NCBI RefSeq assembly: GCF_039539445.1
Contig: NZ_BAABDD010000004.1
Coordinates: 242,722-306,721, forward strand
DNA length: 64,000 nt
DNA from: Salinactinospora qingdaonensis
GTDB taxonomy: Bacteria; Actinomycetota; Actinomycetes; Streptosporangiales; Streptosporangiaceae
Direction: 5' to 3'
Below, in pieces: positions 1-14,716 of this stretch (position 1 is its first letter; each line of letters opens with the position of its first letter). The notes under the pieces are model-generated. The model did no database searches. It was not told the origin of the DNA and was given only the letters and a program-made list of their open reading frames with translations. A program made the translations under genes and the position numbers.

Positions 1-1071
1 AATGGGCGTTGACCAGTAGGCGTGATCCAGGGGTTGGGGGGCGAACCGTCCCGCTTCGCGGGCCACCACCAGCGCCGCCCCCAGCGAGACGCCGGCGTCG
101 GTGGGCACCGGCGGCACATACACCCGCTCGAACGGGCTCTCGCGCACCAGCCGGCCGATCATCGTGCAGTTCATCGCGACCCCGCCGGCCACCGCCAGCG
201 CGGGGACGTCATGCTGCTCGCGCAGGTCGGCGACGAGGCCGAGCACCGCCTCCTCCAGCGCCTCCTGGGCGCTGGCGGCGAAGTCGGCGTAGGCGATGGG
301 CTCTTCCCCCTGGCGTTCCTGGTAGGGGAAATGGCCGCAGAACGAGGGGCGTACGGCCGCCTCAAAGCCGGGGAAGTAGGCCATCAGCGGACCCATGGCC
401 GCACGGCGGCCGGAGGGGCCCTCGATGGACAGCGGAGCGCCGTCCACGCTGATCTCGTAACCCTCGCCGGTGCGGCGCACCGGCATGCCGCCCTGGGGTC
501 TGCCGTAGGCGGCCAGCCCCATCAGCTTGCCCGTGCCCCAGTCGCCGAAGCCCGCCCACTTGGAGGCGGCGGTGTAGAAGAACCCGAGAGACTGGCTGAC
601 CGGCCACTCGCGCAGCAGCTTGATCTCGCCGTCGCGGGCGACGCCCACCGATGTCGACTGGGTTTCCCCTGCGCCGTCCATGACCAGCACCGCCGCCTCG
701 GGTTCGCCGTTGACGTAGCAGGTGCTGGCCGCGTGGGCCAAGTGGTGCGGAATCCAGCGGATTGGCGGCATCGTCTCGGGCGCGTCGGTGCCGAAGAGCA
801 GGGTGCGCATCCCCTCGTCGGTGAAGCGCCGGTTCCCGGCCAGCGGTGTCCCCGAGAAGTCCCACCCCACCGCGATGGCCTCCAGCGACTCCGGGCCGAT
901 GCCCTCGGCGTCCAGGCAGGCACGCACTGCTTCGACGGGGGGCTGGGCCAGGGCGTGCTTGCGGCGGCTCACCCGCTCCTGTTCCACGAGCCAGCGCAGG
1001 GCGCCGTCGCCGAGCAGCGCGGCCGACGAGTCGTGGAAGCCGATATTAACCCCGAGAACGTAGCGCGTCAC
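1..1071 (-). CDS. O-carbamoyltransferase (TobZ/CmcH/NodU family), C-terminal part outside window
   Basis: About 357 residues are visible, read leftward from a GTG start at 1071; the family is usually about 550-600 residues, so the C-terminal YrdC-like half lies beyond the edge. The visible part is the Kae1-like domain: it opens with MTRYVLGVNIGFHDSSAALL, has the metal-binding HHLAHA motif near residue 110 and a VMDGAGE loop, and later GVAMNCTMI. The family moves carbamoyl from carbamoyl phosphate through carbamoyl-AMP to a hydroxyl of a natural product. The start overlaps the stop of the 2Fe-2S gene by 4 nt (GTGA), so it is the last visible gene of the NRPS operon. The inferred role is carbamoylation of a hydroxyl on the peptide. 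Family call is strong; substrate unknown. Confidence 0.85.
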   Translation of the reverse strand, partial: MTRYVLGVNIGFHDSSAALLGDGALRWLVEQERVSRRKHALAQPPVEAVRACLDAEGIGPESLEAIAVGWDFSGTPLAGNRRFTDEGMRTLLFGTDAPETMPPIRWIPHHLAHAASTCYVNGEPEAAVLVMDGAGETQSTSVGVARDGEIKLLREWPVSQSLGFFYTAASKWAGFGDWGTGKLMGLAAYGRPQGGMPVRRTGEGYEISVDGAPLSIEGPSGRRAAMGPLMAYFPGFEAAVRPSFCGHFPYQERQGEEPIAYADFAASAQEALEEAVLGLVADLREQHDVPALAVAGGVAMNCTMIGRLVRESPFERVYVPPVPTDAGVSLGAALVVAREAGRFAPQPLDHAYWSTPI

Positions 1072-1544
1072 GGTGACTCCTTCTTTTCGGCCGCGTCGAG
1101 CACGGCCGCAACAATGGCGTGGTAGCCCGTGCAGCGGCACAGGTTGCCCTTGAGGCCGGTGCGGACCTCTTCGGCGGTGGGGGCGGGCCGCTCGCGTAGC
1201 AGCGATACCGCCGCCATCACTAGGCCGGGGGTGCAAAAGCCGCATTGGAGCGCGTGGTGCTCCCGGAAGCTCTCCTGGACGGGGTGCAGCCGTTCTTGTT
1301 CGGCGTCCTCGGCGAGGCCCTCGATGGTGACGACCTCGCTGCCGTCGGCTTGGGCGGCCAGCACCGAGCAGGATTTGACCGACTCCCCGTCCAGCAGCAC
1401 CGTGCAGGCGCCGCAGCTTGAGGTGTCGCAGCCGACGTTGGTGCCTTGCAGGCCGCGGATCTCCCGCAGGTAGTGCACGAGAAGTGTCCGGTCGGCCACC
1501 TCGTGCTCGCCGGTTATGCCGTTCACAGTGATGGTGGTCTTCAA
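1068..1544 (-). CDS. Molybdo-hydroxylase (CO dehydrogenase/xanthine oxidase type) 2Fe-2S small subunit
   Basis: 158 residues, the normal length for CoxS-type subunits. The N-terminal plant-type ferredoxin cluster is visible as CDTSSCGAC followed by a cysteine at KSC; the second cluster has QCGFCTPG and CRCTGYH. The subunit passes electrons from the molybdenum centre to FAD. It overlaps the FAD-subunit gene by 4 nt upstream and the carbamoyltransferase by 4 nt downstream, so translation is coupled. No large molybdopterin subunit is in the window; it may lie left of the edge. Placement inside an NRPS operon suggests hydroxylation of the peptide or its aryl cap (inference). Confidence 0.9.
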   Translation of the reverse strand: MKTTITVNGITGEHEVADRTLLVHYLREIRGLQGTNVGCDTSSCGACTVLLDGESVKSCSVLAAQADGSEVVTIEGLAEDAEQERLHPVQESFREHHALQCGFCTPGLVMAAVSLLRERPAPTAEEVRTGLKGNLCRCTGYHAIVAAVLDAAEKKESP

Positions 1545-2353
1545 CGCCCCGCCTCCTCAAGGGCTCGTCGGGTGAGGATTCGGGCCAGGTGCCGGCGGTA
1601 CCGCGCACTCGCCACCCGGTCGTCGCGCGGGTGGGCGCCCTCGTCGGCCAGCGCGGCGGCCTCGGCGGCGCTCGCGCTTTCGCCCAGTGCCGCCCGCGTG
1701 GCCGGCGCCGGCCACGGCACGTCGCCCATCCCGGCCATCGCCACCCGGTCGCCGGCCACGGCGACCGCGACGGTGGGCCAGGCCAGTGCGCGGGCGCAAC
1801 TGCGCTGGTAGGCCCACGGCCGCCCGCCGGCGCGGGGCAAGCGCACCTGCACCAGCACCTCCTCGGGAGAGCGCACGGTGCGGCCCGGGCCGGTCAGGAA
1901 CTGTTCCACCGCGACCTCGCGCCGGCCCGCCTCGCCGTGCAGCACGACGGATGCGTCCAGCGCAACGGCGGTGGCCGGGATGTCGGCGCAGGGGTCGGCG
2001 TGGGCCAGCGCCCCGCCTATAGTGCCGCGGTGCCGCATCTGGGGGTCACCCACCAGCCCCGCCACGTGGCGCAACAGGGGAGCCTCCTCGGCTAGCAGGT
2101 GTGAGGTCTCCAGCTCCCGGTAGCGGGTCAGCGCGCCGATGACGACGTGGTCGCCTACGACCTCGATGCCGCGCAGCTCGGGCAGCCGGCCCAGGTCGAC
2201 CAGGGTTGAGGGGGTGATCGACCGGTGGCGCAGCAGGGGCAGCAGCGACTGTCCCCCGGCCAGTGGGAGCGTGGCTTGCTCGGTTCGGCCCAGCAGGGTG
2301 ACGGCTTCCTCCACCGACTGGGCGCGCACGTAGTCAAACGATGCCGGTATCAC
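1541..2353 (-). CDS. Molybdo-hydroxylase FAD-binding medium subunit (CoxM-like)
   Basis: 270 residues. FAD-binding PCMH signatures are visible: AGGQSLLPLL near residue 32 and TIGGALAHADP near residue 110, followed by a CO-dehydrogenase flavoprotein C-terminal domain (SPEEVLVQVRLP onward). It carries electrons between the 2Fe-2S subunit and an acceptor. It lies 27 nt after the type II thioesterase gene and overlaps the small-subunit gene by 4 nt, so it belongs to the NRPS operon. The pair without a visible catalytic subunit is unusual: either the large subunit is further left or one is supplied from elsewhere. Confidence 0.88.
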   Translation of the reverse strand: MIPASFDYVRAQSVEEAVTLLGRTEQATLPLAGGQSLLPLLRHRSITPSTLVDLGRLPELRGIEVVGDHVVIGALTRYRELETSHLLAEEAPLLRHVAGLVGDPQMRHRGTIGGALAHADPCADIPATAVALDASVVLHGEAGRREVAVEQFLTGPGRTVRSPEEVLVQVRLPRAGGRPWAYQRSCARALAWPTVAVAVAGDRVAMAGMGDVPWPAPATRAALGESASAAEAAALADEGAHPRDDRVASARYRRHLARILTRRALEEAGR

Positions 2354-2380
2354 GGCGTCACCTGCCCCCGACGGAAGAGG

Positions 2381-3175
2381 TCACGGTGCCGACGGCCAGC
2401 TTTGCGGCGGCAGCGGTGCCACGCCCAGCGCGCGCAGCATCGTCGTGATCACCTCTTCCTGGTGCGGCACGAGGTAGAAGTGGTCGCCGGCAAAGACCCG
2501 CAGCTCGAAGGCCGCGGTGGTCAGTTCCTCCCATGCGGACATCTCCTTCACAGTGACTTCGGAATCCGCGTCGCCGGTCAGGGCGGTGACGGGACAGCAC
2601 AGCGACCGGTCGAGACGGGGACGGTAGGTCTCGGCGAGCCGGTAGTCGTTGCGCAGCACCGGTAGCATCAGCGCGCGCAGCTCCTCGTGATCCACAGCGG
2701 ACTGCGACGTGCCGCCCAGGCGGACGATCTCGGCCCACAGTTCCTCGTCGTCAGCCAGGTGCTTGGCGCCCCCGCGGTGCAGCCGCGGCGGGGGACGGCC
2801 CGAGACGATGAGCCGCACCGGGGGCGCGCCGCCATCCTCGGACAGGCGTACCGCGACCTCGTGCGCGATGACTGCGCCGAGGCTGTGGCCGAACAGGGCG
2901 ATAGGACGGTGGGGGTCGGCCCGCAGCGCCGAGGTGACGGCGGTCACCAGCTCGTCGATGCTCGCGGGGGGAGGCTCGTGCAGCCGGTCGAGCCGGCCGG
3001 GGTACTGCACCGCCGCCAGCTCCACGCTCTCCGGCATCCGCCGTGCCCAGTCGCGGTAGAACGCCGCGCTGCCGCCGGCGTGGGGGAAGCAGACCAGCCG
3101 CAGGCGCGCCGCGGGCCGGGGCCGGTAGCAGCGCAGCCACAGTTCGGCCAGGGAGGGCTGGTCGGTGGCGCTCAT
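2381..3175 (-). CDS. Type II thioesterase of the NRPS cluster (PchC/YbtT-like)
   Basis: 264 residues, alpha/beta hydrolase. Motifs visible: LVCFPHAGGSAAFYRDWA at the N-terminus, the nucleophile elbow FGHSLGAVIAHE, an Asp-bearing TGDADS, and the catalytic His in GDHFYLV. The family normally clears mis-primed or stalled carrier proteins. The ATG start overlaps the end of the reductase gene (ATGA, 3172-3175), which excludes longer upstream readings of the frame. Its triad is complete, whereas the TE domain of the partner NRPS is not, so this enzyme could have a larger part in product release here (inference). Confidence 0.93.
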   Translation of the reverse strand: MSATDQPSLAELWLRCYRPRPAARLRLVCFPHAGGSAAFYRDWARRMPESVELAAVQYPGRLDRLHEPPPASIDELVTAVTSALRADPHRPIALFGHSLGAVIAHEVAVRLSEDGGAPPVRLIVSGRPPPRLHRGGAKHLADDEELWAEIVRLGGTSQSAVDHEELRALMLPVLRNDYRLAETYRPRLDRSLCCPVTALTGDADSEVTVKEMSAWEELTTAAFELRVFAGDHFYLVPHQEEVITTMLRALGVAPLPPQSWPSAP

Positions 3176-4386
3176 GCCCGCACCTCCGTATTGGCCGTAT
3201 CGGCCGCGTTCGCCGCTTCGGCGGCCTCGGCCAGAGTCGCCACGTCGTCGGGACGCAGGTGCGCGATCGGCTCCGCCCGCACCAGGTCGGGCGGACCCAA
3301 CTTGGCGGTGATGTCCTGCCAGAGCTGGCATAGCCCCAGGTGGTACTGGCCGCGGGGCAGCGGGGAGTCGCCGCGTTGCGCGGCTTGCCACAGCTCGTCG
3401 AGTGCGCGCGCCACACCGGCCGGCCACACCGACTCGAACGCCGCCCGGTAGCTGGGAGCCGTCGCCGGCCCCAGCACCACCGTGCTGGGCACGTCGAAGT
3501 GGTCGCCGTGGTCGCCGAAGACGTTCGGGGAGTCCTGGAAGTGAGGCCGCACGTCGGACTCGCGCACCTCCTTGGGGAAGTCGGGGCGGGGGCACCACAC
3601 CGTCGGCCCGTGGGTGTCGACGAGGGTCAGCGCTCCCGCCTCCGTGGCGATGGTGACCCGGTGCATCAGGTGGGCGTAGCCGTCGGGGTCGGCGGGGTCC
3701 AACTGGTTGTGCACCCGCAGGGTCAGCGGGACTCCGGCCACCACCCCGTCCAGACTGCGAAACGGCACGTCCAAGCCTTTGTTGAGCATTCCGGCCAGCC
3801 GGCTCGACGGCTCTGGCGGGTCGGCCAGCCCCCACGGGCGCACCCCGCCCAACGACTGGCCGAGGATGTCCAGCATCGCGTAGGCGACCTGGAAACCGCA
3901 GGCACCGTCGACGTAGCGTGCCCGCTGGCGCCCCAACAGCTCACGGGCTGCCGCGATGAAGCGGCGCACCGGTGCCTGGTGCGGGTAGAACGAGTTCAGG
4001 TGGTAGACCACCCGGTTCTGGCGGGCGTGACGCAGGCAGTCGGCCAACTCGTCGTAGTGCAGCGGATGCTCCTGCACCACGTGGATGCCCCGCGACATCA
4101 GCCGCTTGGCGATGTCGACGCCGGGACCCCCGAGGAGTCCGCCGCGCACCACCACGCAGGCCATATCCACGTCGTCGGGGAGCTCGTCGACGTCGGTGAA
4201 CAGGGGGACGCCGTAGTGGCGGGCCACCGAGGTCGAGCGGGCGCTGCCTTGCCCCAGCACCCCCACCAGGTCGAAGGGCAGCGAGGGGTCGCGGAACGCC
4301 TCCAGGTAGACCTGGCCGAACTTCGTGCCGCACACCACCACGCGGGGCCGGCGTCGGCCGGTCGGGGGGTCTGCTTCGGTCACCAT
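3172..4386 (-). CDS. Thiazolinyl imide reductase (Irp3/YbtU/PchG family)
   Basis: 404 residues. A Rossmann-like N-terminus (RVVVCGTKFGQVYLEAF, residues about 15-31) and the typical Gfo/Idh-like body with EHPLHYDEL and the long LNSFYPHQAPVRRFI segment identify the family. It uses NADPH to reduce an NRPS-bound thiazoline C=N to a thiazolidine, preparing it for N-methylation. Start chosen at ATG 4386 because GGAGG lies just upstream; the spacing is short and GTG 4383 is an alternative. An Ala/Asp-rich tail near the C-terminus may explain the slightly long length. It lies 100 nt after the oxidoreductase gene and overlaps the type II thioesterase gene. Confidence 0.9.
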   Translation of the reverse strand: MVTEADPPTGRRRPRVVVCGTKFGQVYLEAFRDPSLPFDLVGVLGQGSARSTSVARHYGVPLFTDVDELPDDVDMACVVVRGGLLGGPGVDIAKRLMSRGIHVVQEHPLHYDELADCLRHARQNRVVYHLNSFYPHQAPVRRFIAAARELLGRQRARYVDGACGFQVAYAMLDILGQSLGGVRPWGLADPPEPSSRLAGMLNKGLDVPFRSLDGVVAGVPLTLRVHNQLDPADPDGYAHLMHRVTIATEAGALTLVDTHGPTVWCPRPDFPKEVRESDVRPHFQDSPNVFGDHGDHFDVPSTVVLGPATAPSYRAAFESVWPAGVARALDELWQAAQRGDSPLPRGQYHLGLCQLWQDITAKLGPPDLVRAEPIAHLRPDDVATLAEAAEAANAADTANTEVRA

Positions 4387-4486
4387 GCACCTCCGGAGAT
4401 ATCGCGTCCCTCGTTGCCGAGAAGGGGTGGGCCGTCGCGCCACCGGTCGTACCGCGAGCGGCGGCGCGACGATCGCGGATGAGATG

Positions 4487-5637
4487 TCACAGCGTTCCCT
4501 CCTCCACCTCCTCGACGGGTGTACCGGTCGCCGAGCCCGCCGGTTCGTCGACGGCGGGGCCGCTCACCCGTTCAAAGGCTGTGACGGCGGGGGCATCGGC
4601 CAGGCGTGCCACGAACCGGTCCGCGTCCAGGACCTCGGCCGCGTGACCCACCCCTGGCGCGGCTTCGCCGCGCAGCACCGCCAGTGCCGCCAGCGCCGCC
4701 GTCGTCCCGGTCAGCGCGGAGGCGTCGGTGCCGCGCAGCACCAGGCCGGTGCCGCCTGCCGCCCCGCCCGAGGCGCTGTCCAGCCGCAGCACAATCAGTT
4801 GGTAGGGAGAGCGGCCGAACAGGTCCAGCTCCGCTGCGCGCATCAACGCCGCGGCGTCGGCCCCTCCCGAGGTGCCACCGGCCGCGGTGAGCACGTCCAA
4901 CACCGCCGTTCCGTCGAACACCGAGTACCAGTCGACCGCGGCCAGGCCGACGGCGCGCGCCACCCGTTCGATCTCGACGGGCAGGTAGGGCTGGGCGGTC
5001 ACCTGGCCGGGGAAGAACGGCAGCCGCGTCTGCGACCGTGGCGCAGGCGCCCCCCGTACCCGGCCGTTGCGCCAGACCGCCATCGGTGTCCCCACCTCCT
5101 CCCCGAGGCCCGCCAGGTAGTCGACGGCGGCGGCGTAGGTGAAGCGGTCGCGCCCGCCGACGTAACCGGTGAGGTGGCCTCCCATGGCCGGCGCGCCGGA
5201 GTCGGCAGCCAGCCAGCGCGGCAGCAGCCCCGTCAACCCCGGCATCATGCCGGCCGAGACCACCGCCGTCCACGACGGAGGCTGCTCGATGTGGGCCAGC
5301 AGCGCGCGGAAGGGCTCGTCCCCGGCGGCGGCGACGTAGTCCGCCCCGGCCGCGGCGGCAGCGGCGGCCACCCGGGTGCCCAGTTCCGTGACCGGACCGC
5401 AGCAGTCGACGACGACCCGGCACCCCGCGCAGCAGGCGGCCAGTGCCGCCGGGTCGGTCACGTCCGCCGCGACCGCCTCAGCGGGCGCCTCGCCCTCGGT
5501 CGCGGCGAGCACGTCAGCGGCCCGAGCGCTGCTGCGGCTCGCCGCACGCACCGACACGCCCGCGCGCCGCAGCTCCGCGAGCGCCGCGCGGCCCGCACCG
5601 CCGGTGACGCCGATGACGGCGACGCGCTCGTCCGCGC

Positions 5638-5641
<4 letters not shown>
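4487..5641 (-). CDS. Saccharopine-dehydrogenase-like NAD(P)-binding oxidoreductase
   Basis: 384 residues. The N-terminal Rossmann motif VAVIGVTGGAGRAALAEL, the VVDCCGP segment and a large C-terminal domain place it in the saccharopine dehydrogenase/trans-acting enoyl reductase superfamily; the exact reaction is not known. The ATG start overlaps the NRPS stop (ATGA at 5638-5641), so it is translationally coupled to the terminal NRPS. The last residues are VEEVEEGTL, closely matching the IEEGVL tail of the upstream NRPS; such acidic tails are typical ligands of TubC-type docking domains, one of which opens the neighbouring NRPS. It may act in trans on carrier-bound intermediates (inference). 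It has no counterpart in the pyochelin operon. Confidence 0.7.
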
Positions 5642-11112
<5,471 letters not shown>

Positions 11113-11254
11113 CGTGCACCTCCGAGGATGTCCCGACCGGTGGGCCGGGAAGGAACTGAATTCCCGCGCAGTGGCGCGGGTGTGGCAAGGCGCGGCGCGC
11201 CCCGCCGCGTTGGGGTCTGTCTGGTCGGGTTGGTCGCCGGCCGGGAAGGAGTCG

Positions 11255-14200
11255 TCACAGCACCCCCTCCTCGATCGTGTCGCCGCCCGTCTCGTCGCGC
11301 TGCTGGGCCACCAGCGCCGCTACGCCAGCGATGTCGGGTTCGGTGAAGATCTGGCGCAGCGACAGCTCCACCCCGAACCGGCGGCGTATCCGTTCCGCCA
11401 TTTGGGTTGCGAGGAGGCTGTCGCCGCCGAGGGTGAAGAAGCTGTCGTGGCGGCTGATGGTGGGGGTGTTGAGGAGGTCGGTCCAGATGGTGGCGATGTG
11501 GTGTTCGAGGTCGCCGTGGGGGGGTTCGTGGGTGGTGGTGGGGGTGTGGTGGGTGAGGGTGTGGGTGAGGGTGGTGCGGTCGATTTTGCCGTTGGGGGAG
11601 AGGGGGAGGGTGTCGAGGGGGGTGATGTGTTCGGGCAGCATGGCTGCGGGCAGGCGGGTGAGGAGGAAGTCGCGCAGGGTGTCGGTGGGGGGTGGGGTGG
11701 TGGTGACGATGGCGGCGTGGAGGTGGGGGGTGGGGGTGCCGGTGGCGATGACGGCGGCGTCGGTGATGTCGGGGTGGTCTTTGAGGGCGGTTTCGATTTC
11801 GCCGGGTTCGATGCGGTGGCCGCGGATTTTGACTTGGTGGTCGGCGCGGCCGAGGAATTCGAGGGTGCCGTCGGGCCAGTAGCGGCCGAGGTCGCCGGTG
11901 CGGTACCAGCGGTGGTTGTTGTGGTGGACGAAGCGTTCGGCGGTGAGGGTGGGGTCGTTGCGGTAGCCGGTGGCGACGCCGGTGCCGCCGATCCAGAGTT
12001 CGCCGGGGACCCAGTCGGGGCAGTCGCGTCCGCGGGGGTCGACGACGCGGAAGCGTTGGTTGCGCAGGGGGCGGCCGTAGGGGATGGAGCGCCACTGCCG
12101 CGGCACCTCCCCCACCACCTCACAGATCGTCGAGTGGATGGCGGTCTCTGTCGTTCCGCCCAGGGCGACGAAGCGACAGCCCGGTCGCCGCTGGGCCAGC
12201 CGCCCCGGCAGATCCAGCCCCACCCAGTCACCGCCCAGCAGCACGAGCCGCAGGCGGGGGCAGAACTCCCCGTCGGTGGTCGCGGCGAGCATCCGGTCCA
12301 GCAGGGTCGGCACGCAGTTGATCACTGTCACCGCGTGGCGTCCCGCCAGTTCCGCCCAACGCTCCGGGGAGCGCCGGTCGTCCTCGTCGATCAGGACGAC
12401 GGCGCCGCCGGCTGACAGGGGGCCGAAGAGGTCGTAGACCGACAGGTCGAAGTCCAGAGCCGACAGGGCCAGCGACCGGTCCTCGGGGCCGACCCCGAAG
12501 CGTTCGTTGATGTCGTCGATGGTGTTGACCGCACCGCGGTGGGGCATCTCGACGCCTTTGGGCTCGCCGGTGGAGCCCGACGTGAAGATCACGTAGGCCA
12601 GGTCGGTATCGGAGACGGCCACCGGAGCCGACAGCGGCTCTCCTGCCGCCGCGTCGGCCGGCGACAGTGTCTCGACCCCCTCGGGCCAGTCGGTGCCGGC
12701 CCGCCATCGGGGGTCGGTGAGTACGGTCCGCACGCCCGCGCGCGCCACGATGCGTGCCAACCGCTGTGCCGGTTGGTCGACGCCCACGGGGACATAGGTC
12801 GCGCCGGCGGCCAGGACGCCCAGGACGGCGGTGATTTGCTCGGGGCCCTTGGGCAGGCTCACCCCGATCGGGTCTCCCGGGCCCACGCCGCGCTCGCGCA
12901 GCGCCCCCGCCACCCGCAACGCCGCCTCGGCCAGCGCGCCGTAGCCCATCGTGGCCCCGTCGCCCCACAGCAGGGCGGGCCGCTGCGGTTCCTCGGCCGC
13001 CCGGGCGAAGAAGCGGCTGTGGAGTGTCTCCCCGCTCACCGGTCGGTCGGCTTCCCGCAACGCCTCGCGCGTGGCCAGTTGCTCCTGCGGCTGCGGCTTT
13101 GGCGCCCGCTGCCAGCTTTCCGGCGTCAGCAGGCCGTTGAGCAGTTCGACATAGGCGTCGAACATGGCGTCGAGCACGCCCTCGGGGAACAGCTCCTCGA
13201 CCGCGTCCCAGTTGAGGAACAGCCCATCTTCGCGTTCGGTCACCTGGTGGTCCAGCCACACCTGCGGGGTCTGCGACATCGTCCACCCGGGGTCCCCGAA
13301 CGCCTCGCGCGCCTGCTGGCCAAACAGCTCGCCCAGGCTCAGCGCACTGGTGAAGACGACGGGTGCGAATCCGCGACCGCCAGGCCCTTCGGGGGTGAGG
13401 CGGTTGAGGTCGCGCAGCACCTCCACGCCCGAGTAGGCGGCGTGGCTGACGTCGGCCTGCAACTGTTCTTGCACGTGGCGCGCCCGCTGCGCGAAGGACA
13501 GCTCGCCCTCGGCGTTCACCTGGAGCAGGAGCAGGTTGGTGAAGTCGCCGACGAGCCCCCAGACGTCGGGGTGGAGCAGCTCCCGGTCGTAGAGGGGGAG
13601 GTTGAGCAGGAAGTGGTGGTGGGCGCTCCACGCGGCCAGCACCTCGGCGAAGGCGGTCAGGAACACCACGGAGGGCGTGACGCCGTGCTCGCGGGCCATA
13701 GCGGCCAGCCGGTCGCGTTCGGCGGCGGCCAGCCAGGTGAAGCGCCGGGTCATCCGGTGGCTCGTCACCTGCTCCGGGGCCAGCGCCAGCGGCAGTTCGG
13801 GGGCGCCCGGAAGCTCGGCGAGGCGGCTCTGCCAGTAGGCGCGTGCCCGCTCGCGTTCGGTGTCGCGGCCCTGGCGCCGGGCGGCGAGGTAGGCCGGGTA
13901 GCTCACCTCCAGCGGCGGCAGCGGCTCGTCGGGGTTCCCGTACAGGTGGGCGAGGTCGGCCAGCAGGATACGGAAGCTGTGGGCGTCGGAGACCAGCATC
14001 TCGATGGCGACGTGGACCCGCGTCGCCCCCTGCGGCAGCAGGGAGAGTTGGATGTCGAACACGTGGCCTTCGTGTACGTCGAGGCGGCGGTGCGACAGTG
14101 ACTCGCGCAGCGACGACAGTCGCTGTCCCAGCTCTGGCTCCGCCAGATCGCGCAGGTCGTGTACGCGCAGCCCCGGCCACGCGCCGTGGGGGGTGATCCG

Positions 14201-14716
14201 CTGGCGGCCCTCGGCGTCGAAGCGGGCGCGCAGCATGCCGTGGCGTTCGATCAGCGCCCGCACGGCACGCTCCAGCCGCTCGGGGTCGACTCCGTGGCCG
14301 TCGAACTCGTTGTAGAAGTGCGCGCCGACCCCGCCGAGGACCTGCCCGTCGGTGCGCCCCACCCAGTAAGCGTGCTGCATGGGGGTCAGCTCGAAGGGGG
14401 CGCTCTCGTCGACCTCGGGCAGTTCGGCGCCGGTTTCGGTCTCGGCGGCGGGGGCAGTGTCGGCGCTCGTCTCGCCGCCGTTGGCCAACTCCCACCACTG
14501 GGCCAGCGTCCGGCGCTCCAGCAACCCCGCGGCGGTGACCGGAAGCCCGGCGTGGCGCCAGCGGCTCGCCAGACGTATGACACCGATCGAGTCCAGGCCC
14601 AGCCGCAGCAGGTCGTCGTCGTCACCGATGGCAGCGGGGTCCTCGTCGAGGGCAGCCGCGACGGCCGCTCTCATATCCTCCAGCGTCAGCGCGGAACCGT
14701 GCGTGCCGGCCTGCAT
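11255..14716 (-). CDS. NRPS: ArCP-Cy-A-PCP (PchE/HMWP2 start-module-like)
   Basis: 1153 residues. An aryl carrier domain comes first (LLRLGLDSIGV, Ser43), then a Cy domain (about 105-540; DxxxxD-type motif in IEMLVSDAHSF), an A domain (FTSGSTGEPKG, FDLSVYDLFG, KIRGHRIEPGE) and a PCP (LGGDS, Ser1100). No epimerase/MT-like insert lies in the A domain, unlike PchE. By-eye specificity residues are DLYNLGLIHK, two changes from the Cys code, so cysteine is likely but not certain. The protein ends in IEEGVL, a candidate docking tail for the TubC domain of the next NRPS. ATG 14716 follows AAGGAGA. The module accepts the aryl group from the AMP ligase and builds the first thiazoline. Residues about 875-1100 have foreign-looking codon use. 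Confidence 0.93.
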   Translation of the reverse strand: MQAGTHGSALTLEDMRAAVAAALDEDPAAIGDDDDLLRLGLDSIGVIRLASRWRHAGLPVTAAGLLERRTLAQWWELANGGETSADTAPAAETETGAELPEVDESAPFELTPMQHAYWVGRTDGQVLGGVGAHFYNEFDGHGVDPERLERAVRALIERHGMLRARFDAEGRQRITPHGAWPGLRVHDLRDLAEPELGQRLSSLRESLSHRRLDVHEGHVFDIQLSLLPQGATRVHVAIEMLVSDAHSFRILLADLAHLYGNPDEPLPPLEVSYPAYLAARRQGRDTERERARAYWQSRLAELPGAPELPLALAPEQVTSHRMTRRFTWLAAAERDRLAAMAREHGVTPSVVFLTAFAEVLAAWSAHHHFLLNLPLYDRELLHPDVWGLVGDFTNLLLLQVNAEGELSFAQRARHVQEQLQADVSHAAYSGVEVLRDLNRLTPEGPGGRGFAPVVFTSALSLGELFGQQAREAFGDPGWTMSQTPQVWLDHQVTEREDGLFLNWDAVEELFPEGVLDAMFDAYVELLNGLLTPESWQRAPKPQPQEQLATREALREADRPVSGETLHSRFFARAAEEPQRPALLWGDGATMGYGALAEAALRVAGALRERGVGPGDPIGVSLPKGPEQITAVLGVLAAGATYVPVGVDQPAQRLARIVARAGVRTVLTDPRWRAGTDWPEGVETLSPADAAAGEPLSAPVAVSDTDLAYVIFTSGSTGEPKGVEMPHRGAVNTIDDINERFGVGPEDRSLALSALDFDLSVYDLFGPLSAGGAVVLIDEDDRRSPERWAELAGRHAVTVINCVPTLLDRMLAATTDGEFCPRLRLVLLGGDWVGLDLPGRLAQRRPGCRFVALGGTTETAIHSTICEVVGEVPRQWRSIPYGRPLRNQRFRVVDPRGRDCPDWVPGELWIGGTGVATGYRNDPTLTAERFVHHNNHRWYRTGDLGRYWPDGTLEFLGRADHQVKIRGHRIEPGEIETALKDHPDITDAAVIATGTPTPHLHAAIVTTTPPPTDTLRDFLLTRLPAAMLPEHITPLDTLPLSPNGKIDRTTLTHTLTHHTPTTTHEPPHGDLEHHIATIWTDLLNTPTISRHDSFFTLGGDSLLATQMAERIRRRFGVELSLRQIFTEPDIAGVAALVAQQRDETGGDTIEEGVL
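11410..12090 (-). other. Mosaic segment inside the first NRPS with different codon use
   Basis: In this stretch the coding strand uses almost only C-ending codons plus A-ending GAA, AAA and CAA. The flanking parts of the same gene use CTG, GAG, AAG and CAG freely. It encodes the A-domain C-terminal part and PCP start, from RSIPYGRPLRNQ to about LGGDS. Both ends are abrupt and fall in motifs conserved between modules. This looks like a recombined or converted NRPS segment from another source. The boundaries were judged by eye. Confidence 0.65.
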
